Assembly: GCA_965230005.1 (NCBI GenBank)
Contig: OZ245934.1
Coordinates: 930,001-994,000, forward strand
Direction: 5' to 3'
Length of the DNA: 64,000 nucleotides
Source: SZUA-309 sp965230005
GTDB taxonomy: Bacteria; Pseudomonadota; Gammaproteobacteria; Pseudomonadales; Azotimanducaceae
Of this stretch, positions 16,589-25,634 are shown piece after piece. The notes under the pieces are model-generated. The model ran no database searches, had not been told where the DNA came from, and saw only the letters and a list, made by a program, of their open reading frames with translations. Numbering within the stretch: the first letter of the stretch is position 1; the number at the start of each line of letters is the position of its first letter. The position numbers and the translations under genes were made by a program.

Positions 16589-18409
16589 ATGGCAAAGGAA
16601 CCAGGTAACGGCGTACTGGCCCGGATCGGACGGGGCCTGACGCGCCTGCGCACTTTCACCCTGAACGCGCTCTTTGTGCTCGTGCTGCTGGTCCTTGTGA
16701 CCGCGCTACTGAGTGACGATGTACCGGCCGTGCCCGACGATTCGGCACTGCTCGTGAACCCTCGCGGGGTGCTCGTGGAACAGCGCAGCTACGCGGACCC
16801 TTTGAGTCGCCTGCTGGCACCGGATGCCCCGCGTGAAATTGAGCTCTCGGAGATCACAGAAGCCCTGCGCCTGGCTACTGACGACGACCGCATCCGACTG
16901 GCCGTGCTCGATTTCGACGAGTTGAGTGGGCTGTCAGCAGGCCAGGCCGCCGTCATCGGCGAGGCCGTCCGGGACTTTCAGGCAGCCGGGAAGGAGGCGA
17001 TCGCCTACGGTGCCGGTTTCGGCCAATCCGAGTATCTGCTCGCCAGCTACGCGGATGCACTCTACATGCATCCCATGGGGCAGCTGTTGCTGCCTGGCTA
17101 TGGCGCAAATCAACTCTATTTCAAAGGGTTACTGGATAAAATTCAGGTCAACTTACATATATTCCGTGCAGGCAAGTACAAGGAGTTCGTCGAGCCCTAC
17201 CTGCGCACGGACATGTCCGAGGAAGCCCGGGAAGCCAACCAGTCTCTCGTCGATGAACTCTGGGATTTCTATCGTTCGCGCATCGTTCAGAATCGGCAAC
17301 TCGATCCCGGTCTCTTTCGCCGCTACACCCAGAACCTGCCGGAAACGCTCGGCGAGATGGGTGACCTGGCAACGGCGGCCGTGGAACATCAGCTGGTTGA
17401 TGAACTGCTCAATCTCGACGAAGTCCGCGCCCGTATTGCCAACGAGGTGGGCTATGGCGAAGACGGTGAGTTCCGCCGTATCGGCTTCGAGAGCTATCTG
17501 AGGGCCTCAGCGGCCGGTGACGGACCAGGCGGCGACCCGGTCATCGCGGTGCTCACCGCCGAGGGTCCGATCATGATGGGGCGGCAGAGCCAGGGGGTGA
17601 TTGCCGCAGACACGGTTTCCGCCCTCATCCGCCAGGCGCGCCAGGATGAGGACGTTGAGGCTGTCGTGGTGCGCGTCAGCAGTCCGGGTGGCAGCGCTTT
17701 CGCCTCGGAAATGATTCGCCAGGAGTTGGAGCTCCTGCAACTGGCGGGCAAACCCGTGGTCGTCTCCATGGGCAACGTCGCTGCCTCCGGTGGCTACTGG
17801 ATCGCCGCCACCGCAGATCGCATTCTCGCCAACCCCACAACGGTGACCGGTTCCATCGGCGTCTTCGGGCTGTTTCCCACCTTCGAGAAGTCCCTCGAGA
17901 CCGTCGGGGTCACGAGCGACGGGGTTGGCACCACACCGCTCTCGCGGGCAGCAGATCCCTTCTCGGGACTGTCTGAAGACATGGCAGCCATCCTGCAGCT
18001 CAACACAGAACACACTTATGGCCAGTTCGTGAATCTGGTTGCCCGCGGCCGCGACATGACCCCGGAAGCGGTGGATGCCGTTGCGCAGGGACGTGTCTGG
18101 ACCGGCGCCCGGGCGAAAGCCCTCGGTCTTGTGGATGGCCTTGGGGATCTGGAGGATGCCGTCACCATTGCCGCAGAGCTGGCGGGTCTGGAAACCTGGC
18201 GCACGCAGCCGCTGCGCGCCATGCCCTCGCCCCGGGAGATGCTCCTGAGTTCGCTCGGCGGAATCGAGAGTGAGTTGCAGGCTTCCGGGATCGGACGCCT
18301 CTGGACGATCCTGGAGGGCGCAGACGATCTGCTGAAAATCCTCACGGACCCCAAGCACGGCTATGCGCTCTGCGAGGTCTGTCTGGGGCCGGGTGGCCCC
18401 GTGCGCTAA
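16589..18409 (+). CDS. sppA: Signal peptide peptidase SppA (67-kDa type)
   Basis: 606 residues, close to E. coli SppA. ATG at 16589 with GAGGA upstream. One membrane anchor lies at ~24-42 (TLNALFVLVLLVLVTALL). Two tandem S49 domains follow. The general-base lysine sits in RAGKYKEFVEPYLR (K196/K198) and the nucleophile in NVAASGGYW (S400), as in the E. coli Lys-Ser dyad split between the two halves. It degrades cleaved signal peptides at the inner membrane. Divergent from murF with about 140 bp between starts. Confidence 0.95.
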   Translation: MAKEPGNGVLARIGRGLTRLRTFTLNALFVLVLLVLVTALLSDDVPAVPDDSALLVNPRGVLVEQRSYADPLSRLLAPDAPREIELSEITEALRLATDDDRIRLAVLDFDELSGLSAGQAAVIGEAVRDFQAAGKEAIAYGAGFGQSEYLLASYADALYMHPMGQLLLPGYGANQLYFKGLLDKIQVNLHIFRAGKYKEFVEPYLRTDMSEEAREANQSLVDELWDFYRSRIVQNRQLDPGLFRRYTQNLPETLGEMGDLATAAVEHQLVDELLNLDEVRARIANEVGYGEDGEFRRIGFESYLRASAAGDGPGGDPVIAVLTAEGPIMMGRQSQGVIAADTVSALIRQARQDEDVEAVVVRVSSPGGSAFASEMIRQELELLQLAGKPVVVSMGNVAASGGYWIAATADRILANPTTVTGSIGVFGLFPTFEKSLETVGVTSDGVGTTPLSRAADPFSGLSEDMAAILQLNTEHTYGQFVNLVARGRDMTPEAVDAVAQGRVWTGARAKALGLVDGLGDLEDAVTIAAELAGLETWRTQPLRAMPSPREMLLSSLGGIESELQASGIGRLWTILEGADDLLKILTDPKHGYALCEVCLGPGGPVR

Positions 18410-18421
18410 GCCAGGATCGAT

Positions 18422-18979
18422 CTAGAAGAGGCGAACCCGGGTCCGGCCGCTCGGCCGCCGGGCGGCGCTGGCGCGGCGTCTCCGCATACGCCCATGGAGC
18501 TCTTTCCGTTTGGCAGCCAGATAGTCTTCCCGGGTCATGTTGGGGTTGCGATTCCGGGCTTTCTCTTCCTTCCGGTAGCGGCAGAAATCGTTGTAGGCAT
18601 CGATCTCGGGCCGGAGTTCGCTGGTGAGAAGCTCGATCATGATGGCATCGTCGACGAAGCCCAGGACCGGAATGCTGTCAGGAATCATGTCCTGGGGGTC
18701 AGCGAGGTACGCAAGGGCCGAGAGCACATTCTTGCGCTCCTTGTCCGCCAGCGCCCAGTCCTCGTCCCGGGCCATGTCGATGAGGGACGAAAGCTTGGCC
18801 ACCCGAATGGCGACGAACATCGGCACCTTGGCGCCTTTGATCTCTTCGACCATCTTCTCAGCCGCGGCAAGCACGTCAGTTTCGCTCACTTTGTCGAGCG
18901 CAGCCTGGGCCTGCTTGATGTTCGCGCGAAAGTAGCGCAGGTCTTTTTCTTCGAGTTCGAAGGTCACCCTGAATGACAT
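18422..18979 (-). CDS. YkvA family (DUF1232) protein
   Basis: 185 residues. The DUF1232 core is around residues 85-125 (ALAYLADPQDMIPDSIPVLG, then FVDDAIMIELL). An N-terminal helical region and a very basic C-terminal tail (RRRRASAARRPSGRTR) flank it. DUF1232 proteins are often membrane-associated through the amphipathic core, but the role is unknown. Convergent with sppA, 12 bases apart. ATG start. Confidence 0.85.
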   Translation of the reverse strand: MSFRVTFELEEKDLRYFRANIKQAQAALDKVSETDVLAAAEKMVEEIKGAKVPMFVAIRVAKLSSLIDMARDEDWALADKERKNVLSALAYLADPQDMIPDSIPVLGFVDDAIMIELLTSELRPEIDAYNDFCRYRKEEKARNRNPNMTREDYLAAKRKELHGRMRRRRASAARRPSGRTRVRLF

Positions 18980-19157
18980 GATTACCCCTCCCTGTCCTTG
19001 TTGTGTTTCAGGCCTTTCGTGTCGGGCCTCGGGTGGCTGGCCTCTTCGTTCAGCCCTCTGGCTTGAGACCTTGTTGCCTTGAGTTTTCCAGCCGAGCGAT
19101 GCTCGGAACGGCTCTTCTTCTTGACGCGAACTATACCCAATCCCGGGGGATTACTCG

Positions 19158-20843
19158 CTAGTTCGCGTCGACTTCTTTGCCTTCGCCGCGCACCTTCTCC
19201 CAATACTCGCTCGTGAGCTGTTTCATTTCCCGACGCATGAGCATGATGCCGATCAGGTTCGGGATCGTCATGAGCGCGAGGGTGACAGCCGAGATCAGCC
19301 AGATGAGCGACGTATCGGCGATCGTGGCGATGAAGAATCCGCCCACGTAGGTGACACGATAGAGCGTGACCCACTTCAGACCAAACAGATAGGTCACGGC
19401 CCGATCGCCGTAATAAGACCAGGCCAGGGCCGTGGAGAACGCAAAGAGCACGAGCCCGACCGTCACCGCATACTGACCATAGGTGCCGAGGAAGCTCTGT
19501 TCGAAGGCTTTCGCCGTGAGCGGCACGGAATGCAGCAGTGAGCGGCCCGCAAACACGAATCCATCGCCGACGACCTCACCGTCCGCGAACGTCAGGCTGC
19601 CGGAAAACGGCTCGCCGGCCAGCGCGACGCGAACGTCTTCAGCGATGGAACGGTTGTGGATCACCGTGTATGGACCTGGTGCCAGCAGCCCGCCGACGAC
19701 CTCGATGGCGCCGTTGAACGGCTGCACGGGATCGTCGTCCGGCGGCACGATGTCCATGTGCGCAAACAGTGCGGCCACGTCATCCGGGTCGTTTTCGGTC
19801 CATTCACCGGCAATCACCTCCATATCGAAGGGGGTGAATTCCGTTTCGAACTTCTGAGTCCAGACGCCGGATGAGAGGATGACCAGCCCCGTGAGAGTGC
19901 AGATCAGGAGCGTATCGATGAAGGGTTCGAGGATGGAAACCATGCCCTCCGACACGGGCTCCTCCGTTTTCGCCGACGCATGCGCGATGGGCGCGGAGCC
20001 CTGCCCCGCTTCATTGGAGAAGAGCCCCCGGTTAACACCACGATTGAACGCGTAGGCGAAGGTCGCACCAAGAAAGCCGCCGGTGGCCGCGGAGCCCGTG
20101 AAGGCGTCTGAGAATACCGCCGCAAAGCTCGGCAGAATCTGATCGGCGTTGCTGATGGCGACGGCCAGCGCGCCGATCGCGTAGAGCACCCCCATGAGCG
20201 GCACGATGCTGGCCGCGACGATGGCAATTCGGCGAATACCCCCGATGATCACCGCACCGAGGAGCACGGCGAGAACGGCGCCAGAGACCCAGGTGGGAAT
20301 GCCGAAGCTGGCTTCCAGACCGGACGCCATATTGTTGCTCTGGGGCAGATTGCCGGAGCCGAAGGAGCTGACCATGAGGGCCACGGCAAAGAACACGGCC
20401 AGCCACTTCATGTTCAGGCCGCGTTCCATGTAGTACATGGGCCCACCAGCCATCCGGCCTTCGTCGTCCTTCACCCGGTATTTGTGCGAGACCGTGACCT
20501 CCACGAACTTCGTGGTCATGCCGACGAAGGCCGTTGCCCACATCCAGAAGAGTGCAGCGGGTCCGCCGAGATAGATGGCGAAGGCGACGCCGCCGATGTT
20601 GCCGGTGCCGACCGTCCCGGAAAGTGCCGTCGAGAGCGCCTGAAAATGACTCGTGTCTCCGGGTGCGTCATCTCCCGTGTGGCGACCGCGGAGCACGCCC
20701 CAGGCGTGCTTGAAATAGCGGATCTGTGGAAAGCCGAGGTAGAAGGTGAAAAAGACGCCAACGCCAAGGAGCAGAAAGGGAAAGTAGAACGCGCTGCCGA
20801 GAAAGCTGTCGAGGAGCTCGATGAAGGATTCGAAGGCCTGCAT
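19158..20843 (-). CDS. Sodium:alanine/amino-acid symporter (AGCS family)
   Basis: 561 residues with about ten transmembrane stretches. AGCS signatures include TFYLGFPQIRYFKHAWGVLR at the N-terminus, LSGTVGTGNIGGVAFA (substrate/sodium site region), and LFSNEAGQGSAPIAHA. It imports alanine, glycine or similar amino acids with sodium. A polar insert of roughly 100 residues (about 340-445, with VIAGEWTENDPDDVAALFAH) between transmembrane segments makes it longer than typical 450-500-residue members; it is probably an extra-membrane loop. The gap to the upstream alkaline phosphatase is 45 bp. Confidence 0.9.
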   Translation of the reverse strand: MQAFESFIELLDSFLGSAFYFPFLLLGVGVFFTFYLGFPQIRYFKHAWGVLRGRHTGDDAPGDTSHFQALSTALSGTVGTGNIGGVAFAIYLGGPAALFWMWATAFVGMTTKFVEVTVSHKYRVKDDEGRMAGGPMYYMERGLNMKWLAVFFAVALMVSSFGSGNLPQSNNMASGLEASFGIPTWVSGAVLAVLLGAVIIGGIRRIAIVAASIVPLMGVLYAIGALAVAISNADQILPSFAAVFSDAFTGSAATGGFLGATFAYAFNRGVNRGLFSNEAGQGSAPIAHASAKTEEPVSEGMVSILEPFIDTLLICTLTGLVILSSGVWTQKFETEFTPFDMEVIAGEWTENDPDDVAALFAHMDIVPPDDDPVQPFNGAIEVVGGLLAPGPYTVIHNRSIAEDVRVALAGEPFSGSLTFADGEVVGDGFVFAGRSLLHSVPLTAKAFEQSFLGTYGQYAVTVGLVLFAFSTALAWSYYGDRAVTYLFGLKWVTLYRVTYVGGFFIATIADTSLIWLISAVTLALMTIPNLIGIMLMRREMKQLTSEYWEKVRGEGKEVDAN

Positions 20844-20888
20844 GCAGTGTCCGTCTGGTTGTCAGAAGCCGGGTGCCAGTTGCTGGAA

Positions 20889-22388
20889 CTAGTCTTCCGG
20901 AAAGAGGGCGCCGCGCAGCACGTGATAGATCCTGTTCTGCTCGATCACGCCCCGGAGTGTATCGGCATTCGGGCCCCGGGCATATGCTGCCACGTCCTCA
21001 CCGGCGTGGGTTTCCGACGGCAGCGGTACCGCGGCGACCTGCAGGAAATCGCGATCTTCCGTGTCCACGTCTGTCAGGTCCGGGATCGTCTCGCGGAAGC
21101 CGGGACCGTTCGCATAGCCAAGCGTCGTGTAGGGGCGCCCTGCCGTATCCTTACCGAGTTCGCCGATGACCGATTCCGACTTCCCGAGAATCGGGTTGCC
21201 CCGACGGGGGTAACCGCTGATGGTGAGCGTATGGCTGTGATCGGCGGTGACGAGGATCAGGGTGTCTGCTTCCTCGGTCATGTCCATGGCGATCTGCACG
21301 GCTTCCGCAAGCGCCACCGCGTCGGTGAGAGAGCGGAAGGCATTGCCCGCATGATGGCCGTGATCGATGCGGCCGGCCTCGACCATCAGAAAGTAGCCCT
21401 TGCCCGTTGCCGTTGAGCGGCTCTGGAGGCGTTCTATGGCGATACGCGTCATCTCGCCGATGCTTGGCTCGCCGGTGGGGCTGTCGTTGCGGTCCGCCTC
21501 GTACTGCATGTGAGAGGGCTCGAAGAGGCCGAGCAGCTGCCCGCCCGCACCGGCTACCCCGAGCTGCCCTTTATTCCAGACGTACTGGCGCCCCGGTGCG
21601 CCGGCAAGCCAGTTTTCCACGAGATTCTGCCCGTCACCGCGCATGCCGGTGCTCTCCGGGTACTCCGGGTCGGCAGCCTCGGCCGGCAGAAAGGCGGCCC
21701 GACCGCCGCCAAGCATCACCTCGATACCGTCGCCGTGGTCGAACTCGAGCATCTGCCGGGCGATATCGACGCAACCGGCTTCTTTGGCCAGCTCCGGGAC
21801 GGCAATGTCTGCCTCCCAGTTGCGGTTCGGGGTGTGACCGTAGGTAGCCGCCGGAGTGGCATGGGTGATGCGAGCCGTCGAGACGATGCCCGTTGGATGA
21901 CCGCGGTCCTCAGCATCCTGGAGGAGCGACGGCAATTTGTTCTCGAGGGCCGCCGTGCAGTCATTCCGCGACACATCGGCCGTGACCCCGAAGATTCCGA
22001 AGCGCGTCTTTTCACCGGTCATGATCGCGCTCATGGTGCCGGCGCTGTCGGGCACCTGACTGTCGGTGTTGTAAGTCTTCACGAGCGCCACGTTCGGAAA
22101 GGTCTCGAAAGGCAGCACGTGCTCCTCACCGAGCTTGCCCGCCAGCTGGCCCGCGAGGATGCGAGCGGCTGTCACCGTGCTCACACCCATGCCATCGCCG
22201 AGAAAGAGAATGACGTTCCGGGCGGGGATTGCCGCAGGATCGCCCAGCGGCTCACCCTGCTCGGCTTCGACCAGGGTGCCGGTACAGCCGGCAAGGAGCA
22301 CCGTGGCCGCCAGGGTCGTCTTCCAGCGTTTCCGGCCAGGATCAGTGTTGAGTACCTGCATCTCGCCGCCCTGATTGTTGCCTTGCAT
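20889..22388 (-). CDS. Alkaline phosphatase, predicted lipoprotein
   Basis: 499 residues. ATG at 22388 with GGGGGAG upstream; an internal ATG ten codons on is an alternative. Lipobox LLAGC after the hydrophobic TLAATV predicts a lipid-anchored periplasmic or outer-membrane protein. Active-site region PDSAGTMSAIMTGEKT (Ser nucleophile) and metal ligands in GRIDHGHHAGN and TADHSHT match the PhoA-type family. It hydrolyses phosphomonoesters, probably for phosphate scavenging. I see no clear Pho box upstream. It precedes the AGCS symporter and follows gor, all leftward. Confidence 0.9.
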   Translation of the reverse strand: MQGNNQGGEMQVLNTDPGRKRWKTTLAATVLLAGCTGTLVEAEQGEPLGDPAAIPARNVILFLGDGMGVSTVTAARILAGQLAGKLGEEHVLPFETFPNVALVKTYNTDSQVPDSAGTMSAIMTGEKTRFGIFGVTADVSRNDCTAALENKLPSLLQDAEDRGHPTGIVSTARITHATPAATYGHTPNRNWEADIAVPELAKEAGCVDIARQMLEFDHGDGIEVMLGGGRAAFLPAEAADPEYPESTGMRGDGQNLVENWLAGAPGRQYVWNKGQLGVAGAGGQLLGLFEPSHMQYEADRNDSPTGEPSIGEMTRIAIERLQSRSTATGKGYFLMVEAGRIDHGHHAGNAFRSLTDAVALAEAVQIAMDMTEEADTLILVTADHSHTLTISGYPRRGNPILGKSESVIGELGKDTAGRPYTTLGYANGPGFRETIPDLTDVDTEDRDFLQVAAVPLPSETHAGEDVAAYARGPNADTLRGVIEQNRIYHVLRGALFPED

Positions 22389-22409
22389 CACTCCCCCTTC
22401 CGTCAGCCG

Positions 22410-23765
22410 TCAGCTCGCCCGTGGCTCGCGCATGGTCACGAACTCTTCCGCCGCCGTCGGGTGAATGCCGACCGTCGCATCGAAGTCGGCTTTCGTGGCA
22501 CCTGCGGTGATCGCCACCGATAGTCCCTGAATGATCTCACCGGCGTCCGGACCCACCATGTGTGCGCCAACCACCCGGTCGTCGGCCCCATTGACCAGCA
22601 GTTTCATGAGCGTGCGTTCCGCACGCCCCGTGAGTGTGTGTTTCATGGGTCGGAAGGTCGATTCGTAGACGACGAGTTCCGGATAGCGTTCCCGGGCTTC
22701 CGCTTCCGTCGGCCCGACCGTACCGATGTTCGGCTGGCAGAACACAGCCGTGGCGATGTTGTCGTAGTTCACTTTCCGCTTGGGATTGTCCGTGAACAGG
22801 TTGTTGGCGATGCACATGCCTTCGGCAATGGCCACCGGAGTGAGCTGCATGCGATCGATGACGTCGCCGATGGCGTAGATGTTCGGTACGTTGGTCTGGA
22901 AGTAGTCGTCCACGAGAATCTTACCGAACTCGCCGAGCTCGACCCCAGCCGCTTCGAGGCCAAGACCTTCCGTTTTCGGATAGCGGCCGATGGCAGCCAG
23001 GACCAGATCGGTTCGAACGACGTCGCCGTTTGAAAAGGTGACCACCTTCTCCTTCCCTTCGACGTCGATGCGATCGACGATGGCGTTGAAGGTGAGCTTT
23101 ACACCCTTGTTCTCCAGCTCGTCGTTCACAAACTCTCGCACGCCTTCGTCGAAGCCGCGCAGGAACAGCGGGCCTCGATAAAGGAGGTGTGTATCGGCGC
23201 CAAGACCATTGAAAATCCCGGCAAACTCGACGGCGATGTAGCCGCCCCCGAGGACCAGAACCCGCTCTGGAAACTCCTCGAGATAAAACGCTTCGTTCGA
23301 GGAGATGACGTGCTCATCGCCGGGAAATTCCGGCCGGACCGGCCAGCTGCCCGTGGCAACGAGGATGTTCTCGGCCGTGTAAGTGTCATCACCGACGGCC
23401 ACGGTGTGAGCATCGATGAGGCGGGCCGTACCCCAGATCCGGGTAACGCCGGCATTGTCCAGCAGACCGGCATAGATACCGTTCAGACGTTCGATCTCTC
23501 TGGTCTTGTTATCACGCAGGCGCGGCCAGTCGAGGCGTCGGTCGCCCACATCCCAGCCGTAAGCGGCGGCATCATCGAAGTCTTCGGAGAAGTGGGAGCC
23601 GTAGACGAACAGTTTCTTCGGTACGCAGCCGACATTCACGCAGGTACCACCCAGGTAGCGGTCCTCTGCCACGGCCACGCGACCGCCGTAGGTAGCCGAC
23701 ATGCGCGCCGCGCGCACGCCGCCGGAGCCGGCCCCGATGACAAAGAGGTCGAAGTCGTAGCTCAT
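22410..23765 (-). CDS. gor: Glutathione-disulfide reductase
   Basis: 451 residues from the ATG at 23765. FAD motif GAGSGGVRAARMSATYG, redox pair C42-x4-C47 in GGTCVNVGCVPKKL, NADPH-binding GGGYIAVEFAGIFNGLG, and the C-terminal catalytic GIHPTAAEEFVTM (His-Glu). The absence of an extra N-terminal heavy-metal domain and the VGCVPKKL motif favour glutathione reductase over mercuric reductase or dihydrolipoamide dehydrogenase. It keeps cytosolic glutathione reduced. Confidence 0.92.
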   Translation of the reverse strand: MSYDFDLFVIGAGSGGVRAARMSATYGGRVAVAEDRYLGGTCVNVGCVPKKLFVYGSHFSEDFDDAAAYGWDVGDRRLDWPRLRDNKTREIERLNGIYAGLLDNAGVTRIWGTARLIDAHTVAVGDDTYTAENILVATGSWPVRPEFPGDEHVISSNEAFYLEEFPERVLVLGGGYIAVEFAGIFNGLGADTHLLYRGPLFLRGFDEGVREFVNDELENKGVKLTFNAIVDRIDVEGKEKVVTFSNGDVVRTDLVLAAIGRYPKTEGLGLEAAGVELGEFGKILVDDYFQTNVPNIYAIGDVIDRMQLTPVAIAEGMCIANNLFTDNPKRKVNYDNIATAVFCQPNIGTVGPTEAEARERYPELVVYESTFRPMKHTLTGRAERTLMKLLVNGADDRVVGAHMVGPDAGEIIQGLSVAITAGATKADFDATVGIHPTAAEEFVTMREPRAS

Positions 23766-23870
23766 GCGCTGGGTTCCCGGTGAAACTCGCCGGCAGCCTA
23801 CTGGATACGGGGGTCTCAGCACAAACCCGTCGAATCGAGACGGCCTTCCCGGAGACTACGCGAAGCTATG

Positions 23871-23917
23871 CAAGACACCTCACAGATACTTACAGTCGTG
23901 CGATTGTCAGTGTCTTG
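23871..23917. repeat. 8-bp inverted repeat in the gor / TPP-enzyme divergent gap
   Basis: CAAGACAC (23871-23878) and GTGTCTTG (23910-23917) are perfect inverted copies 31 bp apart (39 bp start to start) in the 249-bp gap between divergent genes. They could be paired operator half-sites. The rest of the gap shows no gene. Confidence 0.3.
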
Positions 23918-24014
23918 ATCGCCCTCCTAAACTCCACGCCTTGGGATGAGTATTGCCGCTCGTGGACGCTGACCGCGCGGTACTCGCCCAGTGAGAACCA
24001 GACAGGGAACCGCC

Positions 24015-25571
24015 ATGAAAGAGCCCCAGACGGGCGCCCAGAGCCTGCTCGCGACCTTCGTCGACGCGGGCGTAGAGGTGTGCTTCACGAACCCGGGCAC
24101 CTCGGAGATGCACTTCGTGGCGGCGCTCGACGAAGAACCCGGCATGCGGGCCATTCTGGGCCTCTTCGAAGGCGTCGTGACTGGCGCCGCGGACGGCTAC
24201 GCGCGCATGGCCGGCAAGCCCGCCTGTACGCTTCTGCACCTCGGTCCGGGGCTCGCGAACGGTCTCGCGAACCTGCACAACGCCCGTCGGGCGCATACGC
24301 CGGTCATCAACGTGGTCGGCGAACATGCGACCTATCATCGTGCGCTGGATGCGCCGCTGACGTCGGACATCGAGGGCTTTGCGAACCCCGTATCCGGCTG
24401 GATCCACGTTTCGACCTCAGCGGATACCGTGGCGGCAGACGCGGCGCGCGCGGTGCAGGCGGCCCAGGAACCGCCAGGGCAGATCGCAACGCTCATCCTG
24501 CCGGCCGATACAGCCTGGAATCCTTCAGCGCGAAAAGCGCCGCCGCTGCCAATCAGTAAACGCGCCACTGCGGACCCGGCGCAGATCGAAGCCACGATCA
24601 AAGCACTCACCAGTGGCGGGTCCTGCACCCTGCTCCTGAACGAAGCCGGAGTGAGCGAAGCCGGCCTCCAGCTTGCGAGCCGGATCGCCGAGCATACGGG
24701 CGCCCGGCTGCTTGGGGACACCTTCATCAGCCGGATTCCCCGCGGTGCCGGCCGGGTCGACCTGGAACGCCTGCCCTACTTCGCCGAGCAGGCCGAGGAG
24801 GCGCTCGCGGGTACCAGACATCTGATCCTCGTTGGGACGAAGGCGCCCGTGAGCTTCTTCGCCTATCCGGGACGAGCCAGCGAGCTGACGCCGGAAGGTT
24901 GTGCCGTATGCCCTCTTGCGGCGCCGGGAGAGGATGTCATCAGTGCGCTGGAAGCCGTCGTGGAGGCGATCGGTGCAGGCGCGGCGGTGCCGAAACTCAC
25001 AGAGCTGGCGCGTCCGAGCCTGCCGGCAGGACCCCTGGAACCCGGCAGCATCGCCCGTTCTCTGGCCGCTCTGATGCCGGAAAACGCCATTCTCATCAAC
25101 GAAGCCGCAACCTCGGGCTTTGCCATCCCGCCGCTCACAGCGGCGAGCGCGCCGCACGACTGGCTCGATCTGACCGGTGGCTCCATCGGTATTGGCCTGC
25201 CCCTGGCCGTCGGCGCCGCCGTCGCCTGCCCGGACCGGCGGGTGATCGGGCTGCAGGCCGATGGCAGCGCCATGTATACGATTCAGGCGCTCTGGACCAT
25301 GGCCAGGGAAAGCCTGGACGTCACCACTATCATCTTCGCCAATCGTAAGTACGCCATCCTCCAGGTGGAGTTCATGCGCGTCGGTGCACACAACCCGGGG
25401 CCGAAAGCCATGAGCATGCTCGACCTCGATCGTCCTGATCTGAGCTTTGTGGATATGGCCAGAGGCATGGGCGTACCGGGGCGCCAGGTGACGGACGCGG
25501 CGGCCTTTAACGATGCGTTGGCGGAGTCGCTGGCGACACCGGGACCTTATCTCATCGAGGCGATGATCTGA
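24015..25571 (+). CDS. Thiamine-pyrophosphate enzyme, acetolactate synthase / benzoylformate decarboxylase-like
   Basis: 518 residues. ATG at 24015 with AGGGA upstream. N-terminal PYR domain has NPGTSEMHFVAALDE and the TPP-activating Glu in GLFEGVVTGAADGYARM. The C-terminal PP domain has QADGSAMYTIQALWTMA followed by the metal-ligand Asn in FANRKYAIL (an ADGS in place of the usual GDGS). The chain is shorter than true IlvB (~570) and no ilvN regulatory subunit follows, so anabolic acetolactate synthase is unlikely. A 2-keto-acid decarboxylase or carboligase is more probable; the substrate cannot be read from sequence alone. Confidence 0.75.
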   Translation: MKEPQTGAQSLLATFVDAGVEVCFTNPGTSEMHFVAALDEEPGMRAILGLFEGVVTGAADGYARMAGKPACTLLHLGPGLANGLANLHNARRAHTPVINVVGEHATYHRALDAPLTSDIEGFANPVSGWIHVSTSADTVAADAARAVQAAQEPPGQIATLILPADTAWNPSARKAPPLPISKRATADPAQIEATIKALTSGGSCTLLLNEAGVSEAGLQLASRIAEHTGARLLGDTFISRIPRGAGRVDLERLPYFAEQAEEALAGTRHLILVGTKAPVSFFAYPGRASELTPEGCAVCPLAAPGEDVISALEAVVEAIGAGAAVPKLTELARPSLPAGPLEPGSIARSLAALMPENAILINEAATSGFAIPPLTAASAPHDWLDLTGGSIGIGLPLAVGAAVACPDRRVIGLQADGSAMYTIQALWTMARESLDVTTIIFANRKYAILQVEFMRVGAHNPGPKAMSMLDLDRPDLSFVDMARGMGVPGRQVTDAAAFNDALAESLATPGPYLIEAMI

Positions 25572-25634
25572 CCGCCAGCTCGGATCGAAACGCAAGGGTG
25601 CTACCACTCATCTAGGAATGCTTAAGGAACTCTC

